Source: Rickettsiales bacterium (GTDB taxonomy: Bacteria > Pseudomonadota > Alphaproteobacteria > Rickettsiales > UBA1997). From it: a stretch of DNA of 10,961 bases. The stretch is taken from contig CANDYP010000039.1 in the NCBI GenBank assembly GCA_947425005.1, forward strand, positions 1 to 10,961, read 5' to 3'. This document shows, piece by piece, positions 1 to 7,226 of the stretch (the first letter of the stretch is position 1; each line of letters begins with the position of its first letter). Both the position numbers and the translations under genes were made by a program. The notes under the pieces are model-generated. The model was not told the DNA's origin, searched no databases, and was given only the letters and a program-made list of their open reading frames with translations.

Positions 1-1
1 G

Positions 2-946
2 CGCTTTGATGGCGACACGGTTTGGCTGACGCAGAAGTTGATGGCGGAGCTGTTTGGAGTTGAGTCTCACACCGTCACCTACCACCTTAAAGAAATCTTT
101 GGAAGTGGCGAATTGATTGAGTCGGCAACTACTCGAAAAATTCGAGTAGTTCAAAAAGAAGGAGCCCGCGAAGTTAATCGCGAAATCGAATTCTACAGTC
201 TCGACGCCATCATCTCCGTCGGCTACCGCGTCAACTCAACTCGTGCCACACAATTCAGAATTTGGGCAACTTCGAAGCTCAGAGAATACATCGTCAAAGG
301 CTTCGTGCTTGACGACGAGCGTTTAAAAAACCCCGACGTGCCTTTTGATTATTTCGAAGAGTTAACCCGTCGCATCCAAGACATCCGAACTTCGGAAAAA
401 AGATTTTACCGCAAAATCACCGACATCTACGCGCTCAGCACGGACTACGATCCCACCGAGGAGCTCAGCATCAACTTCTTCAAAACCGTCCAAAATAAAA
501 TGCATTTCAGCATCACCGGAAATACCGCCGCTGAAATTATTGCCAATCGTGCCAACAGCGCCAAACCCAACATGGGCTTGACTAATTTCCGCGGCACCAA
601 ACCCCGCAAAGACGATGTTGTAATCGCCAAAAATTACTTAACTGAAAACGAACTCTCCGCCTTAAATAATTTAGTCGAACAATATTTAATCTTCGCTGAA
701 GGCCAAGCCATGCGGCGCGTTGAAATGAAAATGCAAGATTGGATCAAAAAATTGCACGGATTTTTGCAACTAAATGACCGTAATATTTTGCAAGATGCCG
801 GCAAAATTTCTCACGAATTGGCCAGGGAATTAGCGGAAAAAGAATACGAAATTTTTAACAAAAAACGGATTGCAGAAAACGACCAGCAAGATGAAGAATT
901 TGAAAAAGTAGTGGCGAAATTGGGGAGTAAGAAAAAGAAAAACTGA
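2..946 (+). CDS. RhuM-family protein, 5' end missing
   Basis: The reading frame is open from the first full codon (base 2) and encodes the family's usual N-terminal motif R-F-x-G-D-T-V-W-L-T-Q before the first ATG at 41. The true start therefore lies upstream and the ATG at 41 is internal. The order of motifs matches the RhuM (virulence RhuM) family: a putative helix-turn-helix (MAELFGVESHTVTYHLKEIF), then Y-S-L-D-A-I-I-S-V-G-Y-R-V-N, then Q-F-R-I-W-A-T, then a Lys/Glu-rich C-terminal helical part ending in KKKKN. RhuM was named from Salmonella pathogenicity island 3. Homologues are common in genomic islands and beside restriction or toxin-antitoxin genes, but their molecular function is not settled. 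Nucleic-acid binding is inferred from the HTH-like N-terminus. Only about 10-30 N-terminal residues are likely missing. No neighbouring partner is visible. Confidence 0.9.
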   Translation, partial: RFDGDTVWLTQKLMAELFGVESHTVTYHLKEIFGSGELIESATTRKIRVVQKEGAREVNREIEFYSLDAIISVGYRVNSTRATQFRIWATSKLREYIVKGFVLDDERLKNPDVPFDYFEELTRRIQDIRTSEKRFYRKITDIYALSTDYDPTEELSINFFKTVQNKMHFSITGNTAAEIIANRANSAKPNMGLTNFRGTKPRKDDVVIAKNYLTENELSALNNLVEQYLIFAEGQAMRRVEMKMQDWIKKLHGFLQLNDRNILQDAGKISHELARELAEKEYEIFNKKRIAENDQQDEEFEKVVAKLGSKKKKN

Positions 947-1004
947 GGCTGTAGTTTGGAGAGACTCTTTTGTGCTGGATGGTTGATTTTACTGGTTAAA
1001 AGTT

Positions 1005-1030
1005 AATTTTCCGCACGCATGCGGAAAATT
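1005..1030. repeat. Perfect 11-bp inverted repeat (hairpin)
   Basis: Bases 1005-1015 pair perfectly with 1020-1030 around a 4-base loop (CGCA). The outer part of the stem is A/T and the inner part is CCGCA/TGCGG. It lies 59 bases after the RhuM stop and 73 bases before the transglutaminase start. The T bases are inside the left arm and no T-tract follows the right arm, so it is not a classical intrinsic terminator. It could act as a weak terminator, an RNA-stabilising hairpin or a protein-binding operator. The rest of the gap (947-1102) is AT-rich with no other gene. Confidence 0.6.
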
Positions 1031-1102
1031 CAAAATCCTCTTACTTTTTAGATATTTAGTGGCGACTCCTCGTGCTTATTTTTTCAAAAATAAAATTTAA
1101 AA

Positions 1103-2452
1103 ATGATCAAATTAATTCACTCGTTGAAACTCAGTGTCGCGCTAATTCTTGCCGTTTTTTTACTTCCATTTTCCGCTCACGCTAGGGGCGATGTGTCGAT
1201 TTTGCGGTGGCAGGAAGATGCTCTTTTAACGGCGACGGGTCGGAATTCAGAGATTTTGATTGAGGGCAAAACCAAAGACTTTTTGCCGAACCAAATAATG
1301 ACTTCCTTCTCAATTATTTTCGATTCGCAGCGCGACATCAAGATCATCAAAGTGCTGTGCGACGGCAGGTACACTGAATTCAGCTTCAAGAACAATGCGC
1401 TCAAAATAAAATTTCCTCAGGAAAAATCTAACAACAAGCCGGTCTCGTTATTTTTTTCTTACGAAGAAAAATACGACAAAATCGACAAATTTTTACGGCA
1501 GGAATTAATCGACATTCCCAGTTTCGCCTTCGGTGCTGACGCCAAAGTTACGATTAATTTTCCCGGATTTTTGGAATCGGCAACTCTCAATCCCAACGTC
1601 ACCAAAACCGCCAGCAGCTTTATTTACAGCAATGTCGTGCCCCAAAATGGCGTGCGCGAATTTTTAAAATTAACCCCCACTCAAAGCTCTTGGGACGTGG
1701 CGATTAAAGTTAAAGTGACGGCCAATAAAGCGTTAAATAATGCGACGATTTTTTTGCCGACTTACTTTCAAAATGGCGGCCAAAAAATTGAAAACTCAAT
1801 TACGACATCGAGCGTGCCCCCGCTTAAACAAAGCTTGGATGGCAGTAACCGTAATCTCAAATTCAACACCAAAGCCACCGAAATATTAATCGAAAGCAAA
1901 GCCAAAATTTCGACGGGCAAAAATAATCGCATGCAGATTGCGCGCAATCCTGCCGCCTATTTGGAGGTCACGAAAGAGGAGGCGCTGTGGCTTGCGCCAA
2001 TGCTTACAAGGCTGCAACAAGATGCGAAATATCGCGCTCTGCCGTTGCACGCTAAGATCGGAAAATTCGTGCACGACTTCATTAAATACGACGCCAACTA
2101 CACCGGTAAGCTGCCCAAAATTAGAGAAATTTTACAAACCCCGGTGGGCGTTTGCACCGAATACGCCACGCTTTACACAGCATTGGCGCGCCTCGCCGGC
2201 ATTCCCACTTTAAGCATTGACGGCGCTGCCTGCGGCGAATACGAGGAATGCCAAGGCCATTCCTGGAACATGATTTACCTAAACGGCCGCTGGGTTGACG
2301 TCGATCCGACTTGGGATTTAATGTCAGGCGTCGTGTCGTCGTCTCACGTTTATTTCAACGACAGCGGTAAGGGCGGAGTGTTAATCCAATATTTTGACGA
2401 CAAAGAGTCGGTGACTTCGAAAATGGATTTTGCAATGAAAGCTGCGCCGTAG
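1103..2452 (+). CDS. Exported transglutaminase-like (papain-fold) protein
   Basis: A 449-residue protein with an N-terminal signal peptide (Lys near the start, hydrophobic residues 9-24, probable cleavage after A-H-A near residue 27), so likely periplasmic or secreted. The C-terminal third carries the transglutaminase-like catalytic core: Cys351 in GVCTEYA, His386 in GHSWN and Asp401 in WVDVDPTWD, followed by the usual Trp. In bacteria this fold is usually a protease or peptidase, or an amide-bond-modifying enzyme, and not a true cross-linking transglutaminase; the substrate cannot be told here. The segment between Cys351 and His386 contains two more cysteines (377 and 383) that could form a disulfide. 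Residues 28-300 are predicted to be mostly beta-strand and match no family I recognise. The start is ATG with an A/T leader and no Shine-Dalgarno sequence. The gene is alone on the plus strand and converges on the minus-strand block. Confidence 0.88.
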   Translation: MIKLIHSLKLSVALILAVFLLPFSAHARGDVSILRWQEDALLTATGRNSEILIEGKTKDFLPNQIMTSFSIIFDSQRDIKIIKVLCDGRYTEFSFKNNALKIKFPQEKSNNKPVSLFFSYEEKYDKIDKFLRQELIDIPSFAFGADAKVTINFPGFLESATLNPNVTKTASSFIYSNVVPQNGVREFLKLTPTQSSWDVAIKVKVTANKALNNATIFLPTYFQNGGQKIENSITTSSVPPLKQSLDGSNRNLKFNTKATEILIESKAKISTGKNNRMQIARNPAAYLEVTKEEALWLAPMLTRLQQDAKYRALPLHAKIGKFVHDFIKYDANYTGKLPKIREILQTPVGVCTEYATLYTALARLAGIPTLSIDGAACGEYEECQGHSWNMIYLNGRWVDVDPTWDLMSGVVSSSHVYFNDSGKGGVLIQYFDDKESVTSKMDFAMKAAP

Positions 2453-2463
2453 AGGGCGATGGG

Positions 2464-2705
2464 TTTAAAGACCCCCTTGATAAGGCGCCCTCAGTCTAAG
2501 CCCCCCTGATAAGGGGGGTGGCCGCATGCCGGTCACGGGGGTTTCTTGTCACGAGTTCAGAATTTTTAAAATTTAAATTATTCTGAATTTTTGACGAAAA
2601 ACCCCCGTGACCGGCATGCGGCCACCCCCCTTATCAGGGGGGCTTAGACTGAGGGCGCCTTATCAGGGGGGCTTAGACTGAGAGTGCCTTATCAAGCGGG
2701 CTTAA
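2464..2705. repeat. Large GC-rich inverted-repeat element with 67-bp perfect stem
   Basis: Bases 2478-2544 are the exact reverse complement of 2599-2665. Pairing continues outward to about 2472/2671, with one mismatch at 2477/2666 (a wobble pair in RNA). It continues inward over most of the centre, including TTCAGAAT (2556-2563) with ATTCTGAA (2580-2587). Each arm also contains smaller hairpins such as CCCCCCTGATAAGGGGGG (2501-2518). The element is far richer in G+C than its surroundings and has no protein-coding frame of note. It fills the gap between convergent genes: it begins about 12 bases after the transglutaminase stop and ends at the stop codon of the small exported protein. It may act as a two-way terminator. 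In origin it resembles a MITE or REP/BIME-type repeat, which is inference. No target-site duplication was seen. Confidence 0.85.
2629..2705. repeat. 29-bp tandem repeat, 2.6 copies, in right arm of the element
   Basis: Unit 1 is 2629-2657 and unit 2 is 2658-2686. They differ at only two positions (AGGGCG versus AGAGTG at the unit end). A third, degenerate partial unit runs from 2687 to 2705. Each unit begins CCTTATCA followed by a G-run and then CTTAGACTGAG. The left arm holds one inverted full unit followed by a degenerate partial unit (CCTTATCAAG on the minus strand, near 2476-2485). The right arm therefore carries one extra copy. Tandem duplication after the palindrome formed is the simplest explanation. 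Confidence 0.8.
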
Positions 2706-2996
2706 CTACTTCCCCTCCACGTAAGTAATCGCCTTGCCGCGGCGGACTAGAAGATATTTTGTGTCCCACAAAGTTTTGTAAGCGTAGATCTGATCACCGG
2801 CGCGATATTCGCAGGGCAACATTTTTGCGATTTTTCTGTGCGTCACATTCGAAACCAACGAAGTTCCCCAAGTGTCGTAATAAGATTGAGCCGTGGATCT
2901 GTCGTATTCCGAAGGACCGCCGAAGCAACTCATGGCAGCGGAATTCAAGCAAGAAGTGCTGAGCAACAAAATCGAAAGTACGAAAAAATTTTTCAT
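2706..2996 (-). CDS. Small exported protein or lipoprotein, unknown function
   Basis: A 96-residue protein with a clear export signal: Lys2, a hydrophobic stretch at 4-13, then S-T-S-C16. This fits the loose bacterial lipobox pattern, although the -3 residue is Ser and not Leu. A second possible site is A-A-M-S-C24. If not lipidated it would be a small periplasmic protein with cysteines 24 and 62 available for a disulfide. The mature part has many Tyr and Trp residues and ends Y-L-L-V-R-R-G-K-A-I-T-Y-V-E-G-K, suggesting a short beta-rich fold. I do not recognise the family. It lies 38 bases downstream of the YgjP-like gene on the same strand and could be the last gene of the operon. Its stop codon directly abuts the repeat element. 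No Shine-Dalgarno sequence precedes the ATG. Confidence 0.7.
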   Translation of the reverse strand: MKNFFVLSILLLSTSCLNSAAMSCFGGPSEYDRSTAQSYYDTWGTSLVSNVTHRKIAKMLPCEYRAGDQIYAYKTLWDTKYLLVRRGKAITYVEGK

Positions 2997-3034
2997 TTTT
3001 AAAATAATTGGGGGGTTGAATTAAGGGCTGGAAT

Positions 3035-3757
3035 TTAAGAAGTTTTGTCGATTTTTCTCTCACGCAATTCGGCCTGACAAACCCGCCAGCTCGGCAGGAA
3101 TTGATCCATTAAAGCGAAGAATCTTTTATTGTGTTTGCGCTCGAGCAGATGGGTCATTTCGTGAATCACAATAAATTCTAAACATTCAATCGGCCTTTTG
3201 GCCAATTCAAGACTAAGCCAGATACGACGCGCTTTTGGATTGCACGTGCCCCAGCGAGTTTTCATTTTTTTAATGCCGAATTCTGCAACTTTTACTTTCA
3301 TTTTCGGCTCGTAAATCGCGATTAATTCCGGAATTTTTTCGCGTAAATTAGCCCGGTAAAAATCTTCCAGAATTTTTTTGCGACGCTCCAGATTAGAAGT
3401 TTTTTTGACGTGAAGTTCGAGAAAATTTTCACTCACCACAACTTGGTTTGATTTACTATTTTCGAACAATTTCAGCTCGAAATTTTTGCCAAAAACCAAA
3501 TGATTTTCGCCGGAAATAAATTGCAGCGGTGCCACAATTTTACGATTACGAATCACGATTTGATTTTCTTTGATCCAATCGATTCTCTTCAAAACAAATT
3601 CTTTTATTTTTGCGAGACTAAGGCGCAAAGGCGCGGAAACTCTCACTTCGCCAGTCGGTGGCATTATTCTTAAATGCAAATTTCTGATTCTTTTTTGTGA
3701 CAGCAAAATTGAAATTCCGGCAATTTCGATTTGTTTGAGCAGAGGATTTTTTGTCAT
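3035..3757 (-). CDS. YgjP-like zinc metallopeptidase (M48-related, DUF45)
   Basis: A 240-residue cytoplasmic protein with the YgjP/DUF45 layout: an N-terminal beta-rich part with R-x-L-H-L-R-I-M-P-P and V-R-V-S-A-P, the conserved WGTC (residues 169-172), and then the zinc motif HEMTH (199-203). The glutamate is the catalytic base. The likely third ligand is His209, in RKHNKRFFALM. The end P-S-W-R is also typical. The family has a gluzincin fold; E. coli YgjP has been reported as a UTP pyrophosphatase and other members are presumed peptidases, so the substrate is open. The ATG at 3757 was chosen. A TTG at 3769 overlaps the upstream protease stop codon (TTGA) and has GGA about five bases before it, so a four-residue-longer, translationally coupled start is possible. 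The gene follows the autotransporter gene directly. Confidence 0.85.
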   Translation of the reverse strand: MTKNPLLKQIEIAGISILLSQKRIRNLHLRIMPPTGEVRVSAPLRLSLAKIKEFVLKRIDWIKENQIVIRNRKIVAPLQFISGENHLVFGKNFELKLFENSKSNQVVVSENFLELHVKKTSNLERRKKILEDFYRANLREKIPELIAIYEPKMKVKVAEFGIKKMKTRWGTCNPKARRIWLSLELAKRPIECLEFIVIHEMTHLLERKHNKRFFALMDQFLPSWRVCQAELRERKIDKTS

Positions 3758-3765
3758 TAATTTTT

Positions 3766-6225
3766 TCAAAATTTTCCGCCAAAATTTACGAAGGCCAAAT
3801 AGCTGTTGCTTGCCGCTTTAACATTTCCCGGCTGCTTTTGCGCGACCAAATTAAACTTTAGCGCCGCGTCAGACAAATAATTGAGCACCAAATTTCTTGA
3901 GTAAAAAATTTCCAAATCTTGCTCGCGGCCCTGAGGCTTGAGCGACACAGTTGCGGAGTAGCGAGTTAAATTTCCGTCAAAATCACGAGCGATTGGAACA
4001 TTGATGTTGGCCTTGCCGCTGTAAACTCGAAGCGGCTCAGAATAAACCAAACCCACCTTCCCTCCCCAAAATTTTTCACCAACCAAACCGAGTGACGAGC
4101 TGCGGCTGCGGATGTTGCTGTAGTCGCGGAAAATTCCGAAATTATTGCCCCGAATCGTAGTCGCGCCTTCAGAAAAACTGGAGATCAAAGAAAAATTTTC
4201 AGCGATTTTTTTGCTGGCCGAAATTTTAAAATAGGAAGTTTTGCTCACCCCTGCCGACTCAAACGCGCCAAGGGCTTTCGAGTTTAAAATGTTGTTGTTG
4301 AACTCGTTTAAATTTCCCCAAGAAAAAGAAAATTTTGTCGCGTCATTTGGTACGTAAACCAAATTTAAATCTGAAATTCGATTCTCGACATTATTGATTT
4401 TGCTCACGATTGACGTGCCCTGGGACGCGCCCTGGGACGTAACTTGGGACGCTCCCTGGTAAGATGTTTGCTGCGAGAAATTCAGCGTAAACTTTTGGTC
4501 GAGAAATTTGTGAGTGACAAAAAATTGGTTAAAATTTTTCTGACTTCCACTCGCAGTCGCTACGCCGCTAACAAAGGACTGGAAAGGATTGGCAGCAAAA
4601 TTATTTACCGAAAGAAATCCAAAATTTCCAAACTTGTCACTGCGACTAGCGGAGATTTCGTCGCGATTAAAAGCGAATCCTGCCCAAAAATTTTTGTCAG
4701 AATTTTTGCCAAAATTTTGGGTAAAAGAAAATCCATTCGTATTGTTTAAAACCGCGTCCACTCTGCTTTTGTCTGTTGTCAAAAATTTCAAACCAAATTG
4801 ATTAGGCGCCGAATTTTCGCTGTAAGATTTCACCTGAAACTGCAATTGCGACGAAAAATTTTTTCCAAAAGAAAGTGGAATTGTTTGAGTGCGGTAATTG
4901 TTGAAGGCCAGCGCACTTAGATTGGCAAGGCTGGAAGTTTTTCTTTCCGAAATTTTATTTCCCAAAAACGCTTTGTAGTCGCGTCCGTAATCGTCGAAAA
5001 ATATCGCCGAATTTAATTGCGGCGCCACATTGGCTGAAAACGCATCACCGAAAATTGGATCGGAAACTAGTGATGAGCTGGTGACGCTGTAGCCTCCGGA
5101 AGAAATACCGGTTCCGTAACTAAGAGTATTTTGACCTTGCGCCTGCACCGCCGCGTAAAGATTTAGCAAGCCGTGACCGTAGACCGCATCAACTCCGGAA
5201 TCGCCTAGATCAGTTGCCGTCGTAAGCAAAATCTGCGTAGTCTGCGGCGCCGTCAAAAACGGCCAAGCTGCTCGAATTACTGCTGCCGCGCCGGAAACGT
5301 GAGGGGTGGCTTGCGAGGTTCCGCTGTAGTAGGCGTAAGAAGTTGTGTTGTCTTTGTAGGCACCCAAAATTTCAACTCCCGGCGCCACCAAACAATAATC
5401 TTTGGCGTCACCGCAATAGTTGCTGCTGAAGCCATCTGACGAGCTTGTTGCAATTTCTGAACCCGAATCAACCGCCGCTACAGCGATTACATAACCCAAT
5501 AAACCAGAATCAGAAGCGTAGTGAGCGGGATAATCTGGTTGGCTGTCACCGTCATTGCCGGTCGCGGCAACGGTTAAAATACCAGAATTTTTTGCTGAAA
5601 TTATTGCGTCCCTTACATCTGACGAAGCCCCAGTGAGCCCAACGCTTAAATTCATAACTTTGATTTTGTCGTCGCTAGCTTCGTCGCTCACAACTTTATC
5701 GATGCCGCTGGCAAGGCCGGTTGAATTTCCACTGCCTGCACTATTCAAAACTTTAATGGCGATAATTTTGCTGTCGTAGGCCACGCCGTGCATTGCATTG
5801 CTGCCAGTAGATCCATCAGCAACCCCGGCGGCAATGCTGGCCACATTACTTCCGTGACCATTGTCGTCCGACGGATCAGAATCATCGCTGATGTAATCGT
5901 AACTTCCGGAAGCTTGGTAATTACCCGCTATTTCAACGTGATCAGTTTTTACGCCGGTATCGACAATGGCAATCGTAACGCCGGATCCGGCAACTGTTTT
6001 GCTGTTTGTCGCAAGCGCAGCGTAAGCCTCTGCAGCATTGATTTGATTGAGTCCGTATTGATTATTATATTCCGTGGTTTTGTAAGAAGAGATGCTGCTG
6101 GAGGTTGCTGAGTTCCAAACGACTGGAGTTGAACCTGATGAGGTGGATCCGCCACCGCCACCGCCGCCTCCGCCGCCACAAGCGACGAGAAGCAAAAGCA
6201 GCGATATGGCGAGAAGATGAGGCAT
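3766..6225 (-). CDS. Subtilisin-like lipoprotein autotransporter protease (S8 family)
   Basis: An 819-residue surface protease. Residues 1-15 are a lipoprotein signal peptide ending in the lipobox L-V-A-C16, so the mature N-terminus is probably lipidated. Ten glycines (17-26) and a Ser/Thr-rich linker follow. The subtilase domain spans about 60-358 with the full triad: Asp89 (IAIVDTGV), His124 (DNGHGSNVAS) and Ser304 (SGTSQATPHVSG). The oxyanion Asn is in ATGNDG at 224. Cys271 and Cys278 may form a disulfide. The remainder (about 400-819) has alternating polar and aromatic residues and ends in V-N-F-G-G-K-F, with a C-terminal Phe as expected for an outer-membrane beta-barrel. The architecture (lipobox, S8 passenger, barrel) matches NalP of Neisseria and SphB1 of Bordetella, which cleave surface proteins. 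The substrate here is unknown. It begins 12 bases after the ZntB-like gene, without a clear Shine-Dalgarno sequence. Confidence 0.92.
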   Translation of the reverse strand: MPHLLAISLLLLLVACGGGGGGGGGGSTSSGSTPVVWNSATSSSISSYKTTEYNNQYGLNQINAAEAYAALATNSKTVAGSGVTIAIVDTGVKTDHVEIAGNYQASGSYDYISDDSDPSDDNGHGSNVASIAAGVADGSTGSNAMHGVAYDSKIIAIKVLNSAGSGNSTGLASGIDKVVSDEASDDKIKVMNLSVGLTGASSDVRDAIISAKNSGILTVAATGNDGDSQPDYPAHYASDSGLLGYVIAVAAVDSGSEIATSSSDGFSSNYCGDAKDYCLVAPGVEILGAYKDNTTSYAYYSGTSQATPHVSGAAAVIRAAWPFLTAPQTTQILLTTATDLGDSGVDAVYGHGLLNLYAAVQAQGQNTLSYGTGISSGGYSVTSSSLVSDPIFGDAFSANVAPQLNSAIFFDDYGRDYKAFLGNKISERKTSSLANLSALAFNNYRTQTIPLSFGKNFSSQLQFQVKSYSENSAPNQFGLKFLTTDKSRVDAVLNNTNGFSFTQNFGKNSDKNFWAGFAFNRDEISASRSDKFGNFGFLSVNNFAANPFQSFVSGVATASGSQKNFNQFFVTHKFLDQKFTLNFSQQTSYQGASQVTSQGASQGTSIVSKINNVENRISDLNLVYVPNDATKFSFSWGNLNEFNNNILNSKALGAFESAGVSKTSYFKISASKKIAENFSLISSFSEGATTIRGNNFGIFRDYSNIRSRSSSLGLVGEKFWGGKVGLVYSEPLRVYSGKANINVPIARDFDGNLTRYSATVSLKPQGREQDLEIFYSRNLVLNYLSDAALKFNLVAQKQPGNVKAASNSYLAFVNFGGKF
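4412..4459. repeat. 12-bp tandem repeat (4 copies) inside the autotransporter gene
   Basis: Four 12-bp units lie head to tail (4412-4423, 4424-4435, 4436-4447, 4448-4459), each of the form GAC-G-n-n-n-n-n-TGG. On the coding strand they encode the four-residue unit Q-(G/V)-(A/T)-S at about residues 590-605. The unit length is a multiple of three, so copy-number change would keep the frame. The hydrophilic Gln/Ser/Thr content suggests a loop of the predicted barrel. Confidence 0.8.
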
Positions 6226-6237
6226 TTTAAGTGGGTT

Positions 6238-7218
6238 TTAGAGCCAATTCCTGCGCTTAAAAAACACGATTTGGACTATGGCAATCATCAATATTCCAAA
6301 TAAAAAAACATCGAAAGCGTGAGAATCTCCAACGCCGGGAACGCCGCCGATATTCATTCCGAAGACACCGGTTAAAAAGGTCAACGGCATAAAAATTGAA
6401 GCGATTACGGAAAGTTTGTACATGCTTTTGTCGAGTTTTTCACTGAGGGCATTGGACAATTCGTCGTGCAAAATTTGTGATCTGTCGCGGGCTTCGTCGG
6501 CTTCTTCAATCAAGCGCGTGATGCTGTCGTGGTTTTCTTGAAAATGTCTTTTAGACCAATCATTGATCCAGGCGCGATCCGAGATCATCAATTTTTTGAT
6601 GACGTCTTTCTGCGGCATCAAATGGCGCTTGAAGACTGCCGATTTACTTCTGATTTGAATGATTTGTTCACGAAATTTCATGTCGTGAGTGGTGGTAACT
6701 TTTTCTTCGAGATCATCAATTATTTCGGTCAGACCGTAGAGGAATGTCGAAGTGCTGGAAAAAATTTCGTAGATCAGGTTGTACAAAAATTCGCCGGAAC
6801 TTTTGATGCATTTTCCCGACTCGACTTGCTCCGCCAGGTTAAAAACAGCCTTCATGTCACGCAATTGAATGGTGATGATTCTACAATCATCAATCCACAT
6901 CCGAATTGAAACCATGTCTTCCGGCTCGGCGTTTTGATTCAGGTTTACTGCGCGCAAAATGATTAGAAGGCCGCCGTCAAATTCGACAATTCTGGGGCGG
7001 GTTTCTTCCGCTAACAAAGCGTCAATAATCAAGTGATCGAGGTAAGAGACTTCTTTTTCTAACCAGTGTTTTGTGGATTTACTGTTGGCATCTAAATGCA
7101 CCCAGGCCAGGCCGTCATTCTTCAGCTCTTCCGCCGTTTTTTTATTGTCCAACTTGTGCGCTTTGCCTAGAGCGTCAAAGGCGTAAGAAAAAAGGATGTG
7201 ACCGTGCTTGTTATTCAT
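6238..7218 (-). CDS. CorA-superfamily divalent metal transporter, ZntB-like
   Basis: A 326-residue inner-membrane protein. It has the CorA layout: a long cytoplasmic N-terminal domain (W-V-H-L-D near 34, E-T-R-P-R-I near 71), a helical stalk (about 140-265), and two C-terminal membrane helices (about 268-286 and 302-321) with the signature G-M-N (287-289) between them. The loop after the signature reads IGGVPG. A GG-[IV]-PG loop is typical of the ZntB branch and not of magnesium CorA, so zinc or other divalent metal transport is more likely; this is inference. The basic tail F-F-K-R-R-N-W-L is as expected. The start is preceded by AAGG (overlapping the stop of the upstream lipoprotein gene), giving a plausible coupled ribosome-binding site. 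Only eight bases separate the two genes. Confidence 0.92.
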   Translation of the reverse strand: MNNKHGHILFSYAFDALGKAHKLDNKKTAEELKNDGLAWVHLDANSKSTKHWLEKEVSYLDHLIIDALLAEETRPRIVEFDGGLLIILRAVNLNQNAEPEDMVSIRMWIDDCRIITIQLRDMKAVFNLAEQVESGKCIKSSGEFLYNLIYEIFSSTSTFLYGLTEIIDDLEEKVTTTHDMKFREQIIQIRSKSAVFKRHLMPQKDVIKKLMISDRAWINDWSKRHFQENHDSITRLIEEADEARDRSQILHDELSNALSEKLDKSMYKLSVIASIFMPLTFLTGVFGMNIGGVPGVGDSHAFDVFLFGILMIAIVQIVFFKRRNWL

Positions 7219-7226
7219 AAGAACCT

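Noticed and set aside
1938..2213. A 91-codon plus-strand frame within the transglutaminase gene
   Set aside because: It is an out-of-frame shadow of the catalytic region and has no features of its own.
2464..2705. A CRISPR array
   Set aside because: The repeats are inverted and directly adjacent without unique spacers, so they do not form a CRISPR pattern.
5788..6111. A 107-codon plus-strand frame inside the protease gene
   Set aside because: Shadow of the autotransporter coding strand; no motif or start signals.
6163..6192. The ten-glycine tract as a phase-variable repeat
   Set aside because: It is built from mixed GGC/GGA/GGT codons and is not a homopolymer or exact repeat, so frameshifting slippage is not expected.
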